Positions 26,370-35,431 of a stretch of DNA of 64,000 bases are shown piece after piece. The stretch spans positions 1 to 64,000 of the forward strand of contig SFKY01000002.1 of NCBI GenBank assembly GCA_004554665.1, given 5' to 3'. This DNA comes from Bacteroidales bacterium. GTDB lineage: Bacteria > Bacteroidota > Bacteroidia > Bacteroidales > Bacteroidaceae. A program made the position numbers and the translations under genes. The notes below the pieces were generated by a model. That model did not search any database and had not been told where the DNA came from. It worked only from the letters and a program-made list of their open reading frames with translations. Position 1 is the first letter of the stretch, and each line of letters starts with the position of its first letter.

Positions 26370-26422
26370 AACGGTAAAAAGGTGACTGTGTAGGGACGCA
26401 CGTTCGTGCGTCCGCCTTTACC
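26353..26422. repeat. GGTAAAA-heptad plus GGACGCAC palindrome repeat, copy 2
   Basis: Heptads (ggtaaaa/cggtaaa) begin inside the last codons of xylB and supply its stop codon at 26367-26369. The stem ggacgcacgttcgtgcgtcc follows at 26394-26413 and is identical to copy 1. The element fills much of the 126-bp gap between xylB and xylA. Confidence 0.87.
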
Positions 26423-26495
26423 TTCTTCTTCCACCATTCAAATAATTACGACAACTTAATTTTAACAACAACACTAATAAAAGTACAAGAAAAAA

Positions 26496-27812
26496 ATGGC
26501 AAAAGAGTATTTTCCGCAGATTGGCAAGATTCCTTTTGAAGGAACTGCCAGCAAGAACCCATTGGCGTTTCATTATTATGACGAGAACAAGGTAGTGGCC
26601 GGCAAACCGATGAAAGACTGGCTGCGTTTCGCTATGGCATGGTGGCACACGCTGGGCGCTGCTTCTGGCGACCAGTTTGGTGGCGGTACCCGCACCTACG
26701 AGTGGGACCAGGCCGAGGATGCCGTACAGCGCGCTAAGGACAAGATGGATGCTGGCTTCGAAATCATGCAGAAGTTGGGCATCCACTACTACTGCTTCCA
26801 CGACACAGACCTCGTAGATCCCGCCGACGACATCGAGGAGTACGAGGCTCGTATGAAGGCTATCACCGACTATGCTCAGGAGAAGATGAAGGAGACGGGT
26901 ATCGAACTGTTGTGGGGCACGGCCAACGTATTCGGCCACAAGCGCTACATGAACGGTGCCGCTACCAATCCCAATTTTGACGTGGTAGCCCGTGCTGCCG
27001 TGCAGATCAAGAACGCTATCGATGCCACCATCAAGCTGGGTGGCCAGAACTACGTGTTCTGGGGCGGTCGCGAGGGCTACATGAGCCTGCTCAACACCCA
27101 GATGCAGCGCGAGAAAGACCATCTGGCCAAGATGCTTACCGCTGCCCGCGACTATGCCCGCGCACAGGGATTCAAGGGTACCTTCCTGATCGAGCCCAAA
27201 CCTATGGAGCCGACCAAGCACCAGTACGATGTAGACGTGGAGACCGTTATCGGATTCTTGCGCGCCAACGGTCTGGACAAGGACTTCAAGGTGAATATCG
27301 AGGTCAACCACGCTACATTGGCCGGCCACACGTTTGAGCACGAGCTGGCTGTGGCTGTAGACAACGGCATGCTGGGCAGCATCGATGCCAACCGCGGTGA
27401 TGCACAGAACGGATGGGACACCGACCAGTTCCCCATCGACAACTTTGAGTTGACCCAGGCCATGATGCAGATTATCCGCAATGGCGGTCTCGGCACGGGT
27501 GGCTCTAACTTCGATGCCAAGTTGCGTCGCAACTCGACCGATCCCGAGGATATCTTCATCGCCCACATCAGTGGTATGGATGCCATGGCACGCGCATTGG
27601 AGAACGCTGCCGAGATTCTCGAGAACAGCGAGCTCCCCAAGATGCTCAAGGAGCGCTACGCCAGCTTCGACAGCGGCAAGGGCAAGGAATTTGAGGAAGG
27701 CAAACTGTCGCTCGAAGACTTGGTAGCCTATGCCAAGGAGCATGGCGAGCCCACACAGATCTCTGGTAAGCAGGAGCTCTACGAGACCATCGTGGCACTC
27801 TACTGCAAGTAA
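26496..27812 (+). CDS. xylA: xylose isomerase
   Basis: Cytoplasmic metal-dependent isomerase of 438 aa converting D-xylose to D-xylulose. The length and sequence are of the class II type ([18 protein letters not shown]). The ring-opening His102 lies in [12 protein letters not shown]; metal and substrate ligands include Glu233 and Lys235 in [15 protein letters not shown], then [10 protein letters not shown] and the Asp-rich GSIDANRGD. Together with xylB upstream this makes a xylose catabolic pair. No xylose transporter is adjacent. A strong terminator follows. Confidence 0.97.
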   Translation: MAKEYFPQIGKIPFEGTASKNPLAFHYYDENKVVAGKPMKDWLRFAMAWWHTLGAASGDQFGGGTRTYEWDQAEDAVQRAKDKMDAGFEIMQKLGIHYYCFHDTDLVDPADDIEEYEARMKAITDYAQEKMKETGIELLWGTANVFGHKRYMNGAATNPNFDVVARAAVQIKNAIDATIKLGGQNYVFWGGREGYMSLLNTQMQREKDHLAKMLTAARDYARAQGFKGTFLIEPKPMEPTKHQYDVDVETVIGFLRANGLDKDFKVNIEVNHATLAGHTFEHELAVAVDNGMLGSIDANRGDAQNGWDTDQFPIDNFELTQAMMQIIRNGGLGTGGSNFDAKLRRNSTDPEDIFIAHISGMDAMARALENAAEILENSELPKMLKERYASFDSGKGKEFEEGKLSLEDLVAYAKEHGEPTQISGKQELYETIVALYCK

Positions 27813-27847
27813 TACAGGTGTCGCCCTGGGCGACCGACCATCATGAG

Positions 27848-27882
27848 CCGCCCCTCTCTGTACCCACGGAGAGGGGCGGTTT
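27848..27882 (+). terminator. terminator of xylBA
   Basis: Perfect 11-bp GC-rich stem (27848-27858 with 27869-27879, ccgcccctctc) with a 10-nt loop, followed by TTT, 35 bp after the xylA stop. Confidence 0.75.
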
Positions 27883-27968
27883 GCCGTATGGGATGTACTG
27901 CGCACAGATGGGGCGATGGTCCCATCTCTTGCCGTTCGTCACAGATTGCGTGCGTCTGTCCCACTTGT

Positions 27969-27999
27969 TTTGTTTGTGTACAGATTTTTTATACCTTTG
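27969..27999 (+). promoter_or_regulatory. promoter of the S41-like protease gene
   Basis: TTTG at 27969-27972, 19-bp spacer, TACCTTTG at 27992-27999: a full match to the Bacteroidetes consensus. The resulting leader (~85 nt) carries the GGACGCAC palindrome. Confidence 0.65.
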
Positions 28000-28008
28000 C
28001 CACTGTTA

Positions 28009-28060
28009 AAGCTAAAACGGTGTAGGGACGCACGTTCGTTCGTCCGCCTCAAGGTAAAAA
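28009..28060. repeat. GGACGCAC palindrome repeat, copy 3 (degenerate)
   Basis: The stem at 28026-28045 (ggacgcacgttcgttcgtcc) has one mispair relative to copies 1 and 2. Flanking heptads are reduced to ctaaaacggtg and aaggtaaaaatgtaaa. It lies in the predicted 5' leader of the following gene. Confidence 0.75.
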
Positions 28061-28093
28061 TGTAAATAACGACTATTCGATATTCACGACAAA

Positions 28094-29239
28094 ATGAAAA
28101 AGATGCTGACCACACTGATTGCACTGATGGGCTTCGCGGCCCTGATGGCACAAGACTTGAGCAAAATAAAGGTGCTCAACGATTCCACTTTCCAAAACAA
28201 CAAGACCTACCAGCAAGGCAATAAGTACCAGCGCGATGCCATGCTCTTTGTGGATATGCTGGCCGACACTCATCCTTATTATATCCAGAAGGAGCGTAGG
28301 GAAGCACTGCTCGCCGGACAGCAGCGCCTGCTCGCCGACTGTGCGCGCTGCGAAAGCGACTCGGTCTTCGTGCAACTGCTCATCAGGACCCTCGGTCCGC
28401 TGCACGACAAGCATACCGATGTGGTAGAGCCCAGCAAGCTGGCCGCCCAGAAGCGGAAGCAGCAGCGCGATGCCCAAGCGCCAAAAGCGTCGGGAGACGA
28501 GGGCATGATGGCTTACAAGGGCGACTTGTTCCATTACACTATCGATGCGGCGCATGCGCTCTGCTACCTGCAGTTCAACCAGTGTATGGATGCGCGCACT
28601 GCCCGCAACGAGGCGCTGCCGCGGTGGGACAAGCTGCTGGCCGAGATGTTTGCCAAGCTCAAGGAGCAGGGCATCAAGACCTTGGTGGTCGATGCACAAT
28701 ACAACAATGGCGGGAGCAGCAGGCTCTGCGACGAGCTGATGGCATATCTCTGTCCGCTTGACAAGCTACACAACCTCACCACCTATCTGCGCTTCTCGCG
28801 CCTCATGGCAGCCTACAATCCTCGGGTGGGCGTGGCCAAGCAGGCGTGGGAGGCCAAAGGACATGTCGACGAGCTCTATCGCATGCCCGCAGGCAAGCTG
28901 CCTGCCAACTTTGTACAGCCCGAAGTGTTTGACGGCAAGGTGATTTTCGTGCAGGGGAAACGCACCTTCAGCAGTGCGGGCATCCTTATGACCCTGGCGC
29001 GCGACAATCATATCGGTATCATCGTGGGCACCACGTCCACCTATTCGCCCTCGCACTACGGCGAGGTGATGCCCTATCGTCTGCCCAACACCAACATCCT
29101 GGGCAGTATCTGTTCCAAGTACTTTGTCCGTCCCGACCGTGCGCATGCCGAAGACAAGACGCTGGAGCCCGATGTGCCCATAGACCTCTCTGACAAGCAG
29201 GCCGCATGGGAGCAAATCCTGCGCATCGCGAAGCAATAG
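28094..29239 (+). CDS. S41-like (tail-specific protease fold) exported protein
   Basis: Exported protein of 381 aa with a signal peptide ending at Ala19-Gln20. The S41 fold is suggested by DKHTDV (105-110, matching the DxHT helix motif), TLVVDAQYNNGGSS (196-209, equivalent to the LVIDLRxNxGG strand) and TFSSAGILMTLARDN (291-305), where Ser294 would be the catalytic serine, then VGTTS. No PDZ domain is visible, so it is the short, PDZ-less type. Substrate unknown. It has its own promoter and stands between the xyl genes and locus 2 without obvious functional link. Confidence 0.78.
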   Translation: MKKMLTTLIALMGFAALMAQDLSKIKVLNDSTFQNNKTYQQGNKYQRDAMLFVDMLADTHPYYIQKERREALLAGQQRLLADCARCESDSVFVQLLIRTLGPLHDKHTDVVEPSKLAAQKRKQQRDAQAPKASGDEGMMAYKGDLFHYTIDAAHALCYLQFNQCMDARTARNEALPRWDKLLAEMFAKLKEQGIKTLVVDAQYNNGGSSRLCDELMAYLCPLDKLHNLTTYLRFSRLMAAYNPRVGVAKQAWEAKGHVDELYRMPAGKLPANFVQPEVFDGKVIFVQGKRTFSSAGILMTLARDNHIGIIVGTTSTYSPSHYGEVMPYRLPNTNILGSICSKYFVRPDRAHAEDKTLEPDVPIDLSDKQAAWEQILRIAKQ

Positions 29240-29277
29240 GACTTTTTTATAATTGGTTTCGCCGAACTTCGTTTCAT

Positions 29278-29323
29278 AATTCACCCTTCGCAATTAAGAA
29301 TTCATAATTGTGAAGGGTGAATT
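29278..29323. repeat. long AT-rich inverted repeat (possible terminator)
   Basis: Arms of 19 nt (29278-29296 and 29305-29323) with a single mismatch around an 8-nt loop; the core is aattcaccctt. It follows the S41-like gene by 38 bp. A half copy of the GGACGCAC palindrome (ttcgtgcgtccg, 29333-29345) lies just after it. Confidence 0.65.
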
Positions 29324-29436
29324 CTTAATTGTGTTCGTGCGTCCGTTTGGGGTGCAAAACAGAAAAATCCATTTCTGGGGGTAGGGTAGTCGGGGGGTAT
29401 GTGTGTTATATATATAGACAACAAGGAAAAAACAAG

Positions 29437-30405
29437 ATGACAAAGGAAGCATTCAAACAACTGGCCGAGGCCTATTTTTCGGGAAAGATAGCCCGTGAGG
29501 ACGAGCAGCGCCTCATGGACTTCGTCAATCAGAGCGAGGCCAATGAGCAATGCTTCCGCGCGTGGGAGAAGGAATGGTCTCAGCAAGACCATTTCGATAT
29601 CCTCACCGAGCGTGCGTGGCGCCAGTTGGCTCTCCGTCTGTTTGGTGAGCCGGCTCGCCAGTATGCTTCCCGTCCGTGGTGGCACTATGCAGCGGCCGCT
29701 GTAGCAGTGCTGGTGCTCATGGTGGGTACCTCGGTAGGTACATGGCTGCTGTCTACCGGCGGTCCCGAGCAGTTCTATACCCTCACGGCACCCTTGGGCA
29801 GCAAGACCCAGTTGCGACTGCCCGACGGTTCGCAAGTATGGCTCAACGCCGGTTCCACGCTGCGCTATTCTACCAAGTTCAATAGCAAGCACCGCAACGT
29901 CGAGCTCGAGGGCGAGGGCTACTTCGAGGTGGCCAAATGCGACGGCAAGGAGTTTACGGTGTGCACACCCGGCTACGATGTCGTGGTAAAGGGAACCCGT
30001 TTCAATGTTTCAGCATACAAAGACGACAAATACATTACTACAACCCTAATGCAAGGCTCTGTCCTCATCGACAGAGACGAGGACCATCTATTGATGAAAC
30101 CCGGTGAAATGGTGCGCCTGGATGTGAATTCGGGCGTACTCACCCAATCCCAATTCGACTATGATGCGCATGCCTGGACCCTCAACATGGCCGAGTATGA
30201 CGACATCACGCTCAGTCAGTTTGCCAAGGTACTGTCAAGACAGTATGCGGTCCAGGTGCACATCTCCTCTGAGCGTCTGCGCGACATGAGGTTCTCCATC
30301 TCTCTGCGCAACAAGGAGACCATAGACGATGTGCTCCATGCGCTTCAGCGCTTCACGGACATAAACGTGTGCCGGTCTGGTAAGGATATCTACATCTCCG
30401 AGTAA
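29437..30405 (+). CDS. FecR-family anti-sigma factor, glycan locus 2
   Basis: Inner-membrane anti-sigma factor of 322 aa. A cytoplasmic N-terminal part (1-83) that would hold an ECF sigma factor, one transmembrane helix (~84-104) and a periplasmic FecR domain (GSKTQLRLPDGSQVWLNAGS, residues 121-140) are visible; the last ~70 residues look like the DUF4974-type domain that contacts the STN domain of a SusC protein. The SusC 80 bp downstream has exactly such an STN domain. No ECF sigma gene is adjacent, which is unusual for this arrangement. The start at 29437 follows AAGG and an A-rich tract. Confidence 0.9.
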   Translation: MTKEAFKQLAEAYFSGKIAREDEQRLMDFVNQSEANEQCFRAWEKEWSQQDHFDILTERAWRQLALRLFGEPARQYASRPWWHYAAAAVAVLVLMVGTSVGTWLLSTGGPEQFYTLTAPLGSKTQLRLPDGSQVWLNAGSTLRYSTKFNSKHRNVELEGEGYFEVAKCDGKEFTVCTPGYDVVVKGTRFNVSAYKDDKYITTTLMQGSVLIDRDEDHLLMKPGEMVRLDVNSGVLTQSQFDYDAHAWTLNMAEYDDITLSQFAKVLSRQYAVQVHISSERLRDMRFSISLRNKETIDDVLHALQRFTDINVCRSGKDIYISE

Positions 30406-30485
30406 GGAGTGTGGATGCTGCCTGAAATAACACAGCAAGAACGAGACAACCAAACAATAACCTAACTTAAACAAAAAAAGTAACA

Positions 30486-33400
30486 ATGATGAACAAGAAG
30501 CAAAGCAACTTGTTAAGGTTCTGCCTGCTCTTGGCACTCCTTTTCGGGGCGTTGGGACTTAGTGCCCAGACCGTTACCAAGTCGTTTAGTAACGAAAGCC
30601 TGAAGAATGTGCTGAAAGAGGTGGAACGACAGACCAAGATGTCTGTCATCTACAAGGTGGACGAGATTGACGGAAACCGCAAGGTGTCTGCCACATTCCG
30701 CAACACGCCCGTCCGCAAGGTTCTGAACAAGGTATTAGGCGACCAGCTCAGCTATGAGATTAACAACCGCCTCATTACCATCCACAAGCGTGGCAGCAAG
30801 CCCGATGCCACCAAACAAACTTCAAAGCCGGTCAAGACCGTGCAGGGACAAGTGCTCGATGAGCAGGGACAGCCCATCATCGGTGCCACGGTCAGGATCA
30901 AGGGTACCACAGAGGCCACGGTGACCGATGTAGACGGCCACTTCGCCATCTCCGCCCCCACGGGCAGCCGTATCGAGGTCTCCTATCTCGGCTATACATC
31001 CCAAGAGGTGTCTGCCGACCGCGACAATGTCAAGCTGAGCATGACACCCGATGAGCAAGCGCTGAAGGAGGTGGTGGTGACCGCACTCGGCATCAAGAAA
31101 GAGGCCAAGGCACTTACCTACAATGTGCAGCAACTGAGCAGCTCGGAGATAACCGGTGTGAAAGACGCCAACTTCATGAATGCGCTCGCAGGCAAGGTGG
31201 CCGGTGTGGAGATCAATGCCAGCTCGGCCGGCATCGGTGGAGGCGTGAAGGTAGTGATGCGTGGCAACAAGTCGATCAATGGCAACAACAACGCACTCTA
31301 CGTCATCGACGGCATTCCCATGCCCTCTCTGCAGGCCAACCAGCCTACCGACGCTTACCACGGCGATGCCCAGACGGGCGATGCAGCCTCGATGGTCAAT
31401 CCCGACGATGTGGAGAGCATCTCAATCCTCAGTGGTGCCGCCGCCTCTGCCCTCTATGGCAGCGACGCAGCCAATGGCGTGGTGATGATTACCACCAAGA
31501 AGGGTAAGGTAGGCAAGGTGCATCTGAGCTATTCTAACAATACCTCTTTCTTCTCGCCGTTTGTGACACCCGAGTTCCAAAACACCTACGGGCAGACCAG
31601 CACGGGTGCATTCTCCAGCTGGGGCAGCAAGCTCGCCACACCCTCTTCCTACGATCCGCTCGACTTCTACCAGACGGGTTACAACGTGGGCAACTCGCTC
31701 ACCTTCTCCGTCGGTTCGGAGCACAGCCAGACCTTTGCTTCCATCGCCACGACCAATGCCGAGGGCATCGTGCAGAACAATACGCTTGCACGCTACAACC
31801 TCACCCTCCGCAACACCACCGACTTCTGTCACGACAAGCTGCACATGGACCTGAGCGCCATGTACATGAGGGTGAAGGAGCAGAACATGATCTCGCAGGG
31901 TCTCTACTTCAACCCCATCGTGCCCATCTACCTCTTCCCCGCCGGCGACGATATCCGCAAGTACATGCCCTATGAGCAGTATGACCCGGAGCGCAATTTC
32001 AAGGTGCAGTACTGGCCCTTTGGCAACCAAGGACTGTCGATGATGAATCCCTACTGGGAAATCAACCGCGACAACGTCATCAACCACAAAGACCGCTTCA
32101 TCCTCAGCGGCGGCCTCACATGGGACATCGCCGACGGCATCCGCCTCTCCGGCCGTGCCAAGATAGACAAGACATCGGGTCTGTACGAGAAGAAGTATCA
32201 TGCCTCTACCGACCCCCTCTTCGCCGGCGAGTACGGTGCTTACTTCCGTACCGACGACGACACACGCCAGCTCTACGGCGATGCCATCCTCAACATCGAC
32301 AAGTATATCGGCGACTTCTCCCTTACAGCCAACCTGGGTACCAGTATCAAGGATGTGGAAGCCGGAAACTCGTATGTAGGAGGATTCCTGAACACTGTGG
32401 CCAACTGCTTCACGCTCAACAATGTCAACCGTAGCACCGCCCACATGGACCAAGACCCCGAGCTCAACTACCATCATCAGGTGCAGAGCGTGTTTGGCAC
32501 CGCACAGGTGGGCTATAAGAGCAGGGTATATCTGGATTTGACGGCCCGCAACGACTGGGATTCGTTCCTTGGCAACACCGAGTACAAGAACAAGGGATTC
32601 TTCTACCCCTCTGTGGGACTGAGCGCTATCCTCACCGAGATGGTGCCGGGATTGAAAAACAGCGTGCTGTCGTTCCTCAAGGTTCGTGGCAGCTACAGCG
32701 AGGTGGGCAACGTGCCCGAGAAGCACTATGCCCTGCTCCGCTACTCGTTTACCAATGCCTCACCGTCTACCACCTCTTACTATCCCAACACCCATCTGAA
32801 GCCCGAGCGCACCAAGGCATGGGAACTGGGTCTGCAGGCCAATCTCTGGCAAGACAAGATAGCCCTCAATGTGAGCCTGTACAGCACACGCACCTTCGAC
32901 CAGTTCTTCCTCCCCGAGCTCTCTTCAGCATCAGGATATTCGGCATTGCCCATCAATGGCGGCCGTATCGACAACCGTGGTATCGAGACCTCGCTCACGC
33001 TCAACCAGCCGTTGGGACCTGTACAGTGGTCATCCACATTCACTTACACCCTCAACCGCAACAAGATCAGGCAGCTGCTGGCGCCTACACAGCTCACACT
33101 CACCAATGGCAACACCATTACCGTGGCCCAACAAGAGATGGATATGATGCATTTCGGTCCCGTAAAGGTACGCCTCACCGAGGGCGGCTCGATGGGTGAC
33201 CTGTATGTCACTGTCCCCAAGATGGACGAGCACGGTTTCTTGGTAGTGGATTATACGTCGAAAAACATTGCCGGACTGGACGAGGGCAAGTATGTCTATG
33301 CCGGCAACGTGAACCCGAAGTACACGATGGGCTGGCGCAACAGCTTCTCATGGAGGGGATTGAGCCTCGGCTTCCTCGTCAATGCCCGCGTAGGCGGACG

Positions 33401-33803
33401 GGTAAGCAGCATCACGCAGGGATACATGGACTACTTCGGTGCCTCCAAGACCACAGCCGATGCCCGCGATGCCGGCGGTGCGCTGGTCAATGGTTACCGC
33501 ATCCCGGCCCAGGACTACTATGCCAAGGTAGGACCCAGCATCGGTGCTTACTACATATACAGTGCCACCAACGTGCGTCTGGCAGAACTCACCCTCGGAT
33601 ACGACCTTCCCATCCACCAGTGGGTGCCTTGGATTCAGGGAATGCACCTCGCCTTTACCGGACGCAACCTGCTGATGTTCTATTGCAAGGCCCCCTTCGA
33701 TCCAGAACTCACCGCCAGCACCGGAACCTACTTTACCGGTATCGACAACTTCATGATGCCGAGCCTCAGAAACCTTGGATTCTCTGTTAAAGTCGACTTC
33801 TAA
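30486..33803 (+). CDS. SusC-like TonB-dependent transducer with STN domain, glycan locus 2
   Basis: Outer-membrane glycan importer of 1105 aa. After the signal peptide (ending LSAQ, residue ~28) comes a secretin/TonB N-terminal STN domain (~29-103; SFSNESLKNVLKEVERQTKM, NNRLITIHK), which signals substrate arrival to the FecR protein encoded upstream. Then follow a carboxypeptidase-regulatory-like domain (VQGQVLDEQGQPIIGATVRI), a TonB-box-like VVVTALGIKKEAKAL, a plug and a barrel ending VKVDF. Clearly paralogous to the SusC at 16536 apart from the STN extension. The SusD gene begins at or just after its stop codon. Confidence 0.95.
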   Translation: MMNKKQSNLLRFCLLLALLFGALGLSAQTVTKSFSNESLKNVLKEVERQTKMSVIYKVDEIDGNRKVSATFRNTPVRKVLNKVLGDQLSYEINNRLITIHKRGSKPDATKQTSKPVKTVQGQVLDEQGQPIIGATVRIKGTTEATVTDVDGHFAISAPTGSRIEVSYLGYTSQEVSADRDNVKLSMTPDEQALKEVVVTALGIKKEAKALTYNVQQLSSSEITGVKDANFMNALAGKVAGVEINASSAGIGGGVKVVMRGNKSINGNNNALYVIDGIPMPSLQANQPTDAYHGDAQTGDAASMVNPDDVESISILSGAAASALYGSDAANGVVMITTKKGKVGKVHLSYSNNTSFFSPFVTPEFQNTYGQTSTGAFSSWGSKLATPSSYDPLDFYQTGYNVGNSLTFSVGSEHSQTFASIATTNAEGIVQNNTLARYNLTLRNTTDFCHDKLHMDLSAMYMRVKEQNMISQGLYFNPIVPIYLFPAGDDIRKYMPYEQYDPERNFKVQYWPFGNQGLSMMNPYWEINRDNVINHKDRFILSGGLTWDIADGIRLSGRAKIDKTSGLYEKKYHASTDPLFAGEYGAYFRTDDDTRQLYGDAILNIDKYIGDFSLTANLGTSIKDVEAGNSYVGGFLNTVANCFTLNNVNRSTAHMDQDPELNYHHQVQSVFGTAQVGYKSRVYLDLTARNDWDSFLGNTEYKNKGFFYPSVGLSAILTEMVPGLKNSVLSFLKVRGSYSEVGNVPEKHYALLRYSFTNASPSTTSYYPNTHLKPERTKAWELGLQANLWQDKIALNVSLYSTRTFDQFFLPELSSASGYSALPINGGRIDNRGIETSLTLNQPLGPVQWSSTFTYTLNRNKIRQLLAPTQLTLTNGNTITVAQQEMDMMHFGPVKVRLTEGGSMGDLYVTVPKMDEHGFLVVDYTSKNIAGLDEGKYVYAGNVNPKYTMGWRNSFSWRGLSLGFLVNARVGGRVSSITQGYMDYFGASKTTADARDAGGALVNGYRIPAQDYYAKVGPSIGAYYIYSATNVRLAELTLGYDLPIHQWVPWIQGMHLAFTGRNLLMFYCKAPFDPELTASTGTYFTGIDNFMMPSLRNLGFSVKVDF

Positions 33804-33817
33804 TGATACAGATAAAT

Positions 33818-35410
33818 ATGAAACTCAACAAATATATTACCGGCGGTATCGCCATGATGGCAGCCGCTATGCTCATCACCTCCTGCACGGGCGAGTTTGA
33901 CAAGTGGAACACAGACCACAACTCGGCCACAGAAGAGGATATGACGCACGATAACCTGAATACCGGCGCATTCTTTGCCCAGATGGAGCACAATATCTTC
34001 ATCGTAGGGTTAGACAAGGGAGGCGCATTCCAGATAGAAGACATGCTGACGGGCGGTCTCTTCTCCGGCTATTTCTCCAATATCAAGGCATCCTACGATG
34101 TGGGCGCACTCCACAATGCACACTATCTCTTGCCCGATAAGTGGGTCAACCAGCCTTTTGGTGACACGTACACCAACCTGATGCAGCCTTGGCTGTCGCT
34201 CAAGATCAACGCCGAGAAAGCGGAGACTCCCTCGGTGACCGCATTGGCCAACGTGGTCAAAGTGCTCGGCATGAGCCGTCTCACCGATATGTACGGCCCC
34301 ATTCCCTATACACGTTTCGGAACAGGCATCAACATCGCCTACGATGCACAGGAAGAGGTCTACAAGGCTTTCTTTACCGAGCTCGACGATGCTATCAGCG
34401 TGCTTACCGAGTATTACACAGCCTCTCCATCGTCCAAGTTGCTGGCCAATTTCGACTACGTGTTTGGCGGCGACGTGGAGAGTTGGATTCGGTTTGCCAA
34501 CACGTTGCGCCTTCGTCTGGCCCTGCGCGTGGTCTATGCCGATGCAGCGCTGGCCCGTACCGAGGCACAGAAATCGTTCGACAGTACCATCGGTTTCTTG
34601 GAGAAGGCGGCTATCCACAGCAACGGCTCCAAATACTCCTACCTGAATCCTTTCTGGGAGGTGACACAGAGCTGGGGGGATATGCGTATGGGAGCTACCA
34701 TCGACAGTTACCTCAACGGTTACAGCGACCCGCGTGCCAAAGCCTTCTTTGCCGAGGCTGTCAGCGGCGGAGGCATACACGGTGTGTACCCCGGACTGCG
34801 CATCAACAACCAGAGTGCATACACCAACAGCACCTCTGCCATGAACGTAGCGAGCAACAGTCCCATGCAGTGGATGTCGGGTGCCGAGAGCTTCTTCCTC
34901 CGTGCCGAGGCCAAGTTGCGCTGGGATATGGGCAAAGGCACCGTCCAGAGTCTCTACGAGAGTGGCATCAAGGCATCGTTTGCCGAGGAAGGCGTGTCGG
35001 GAGCCGACAGTTATATCGCCGACAGCCAGCGCGTACCGGCTGAATTCAAGGACAACAGTGGCAATCGGCGCGATGCAGCGGCCGTGAGCACCATCACGGT
35101 GGCTTGGGATGAGGCTGCGGCGTTTGAGGAGAAGCTGGAGCGCATCATCACTCAGAAGTATCTGGCCATCTTCCCCGACGGACAGGAGGCCTGGAGCGAG
35201 TATCGGCGCACCGGATATCCCAAACAGTTTGCCATAGACTACAATGCCAGCAGCGGTGTGGTAAGTTCAGACCCCGGCATCCGTCGTCTGCGCTTCCCTG
35301 CCAACGAGTATTCTAACAATGCCGACAACGTACGTGCGGCCGTAACCCTGCTGGGTGGAGCCGACAACGGCGACACCAAGCTCTGGTGGGACAAGAATCC
35401 AAGACACTAA
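33818..35410 (+). CDS. SusD-like glycan-binding lipoprotein, glycan locus 2
   Basis: Surface lipoprotein of 530 aa with lipobox LITSC (Cys23). ATG 33818 is chosen because it starts a clean lipoprotein signal (MKLNKYITGGIAMMAAAML); ATG 33803, which overlaps the SusC stop as TAATG, would add only MIQIN. Motifs FANTLRLRLALRVVYADA, SGAESFFLRAEAKLRW and AWSEYRRTGYPKQ match SusD proteins and its paralogue at 19647. It forms the lid of the SusC at 30486. Confidence 0.93.
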   Translation: MKLNKYITGGIAMMAAAMLITSCTGEFDKWNTDHNSATEEDMTHDNLNTGAFFAQMEHNIFIVGLDKGGAFQIEDMLTGGLFSGYFSNIKASYDVGALHNAHYLLPDKWVNQPFGDTYTNLMQPWLSLKINAEKAETPSVTALANVVKVLGMSRLTDMYGPIPYTRFGTGINIAYDAQEEVYKAFFTELDDAISVLTEYYTASPSSKLLANFDYVFGGDVESWIRFANTLRLRLALRVVYADAALARTEAQKSFDSTIGFLEKAAIHSNGSKYSYLNPFWEVTQSWGDMRMGATIDSYLNGYSDPRAKAFFAEAVSGGGIHGVYPGLRINNQSAYTNSTSAMNVASNSPMQWMSGAESFFLRAEAKLRWDMGKGTVQSLYESGIKASFAEEGVSGADSYIADSQRVPAEFKDNSGNRRDAAAVSTITVAWDEAAAFEEKLERIITQKYLAIFPDGQEAWSEYRRTGYPKQFAIDYNASSGVVSSDPGIRRLRFPANEYSNNADNVRAAVTLLGGADNGDTKLWWDKNPRH

Positions 35411-35431
35411 CCCTGTAAATCGATCAAAAGT

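Noticed and set aside
26394..26413. GGACGCAC palindrome as a xylose-regulator operator between xylB and xylA
   Set aside because: The identical palindrome occurs after a sugar-kinase gene and, inverted, after a DUF2851 gene, so it is a dispersed repeat rather than a pathway-specific operator.
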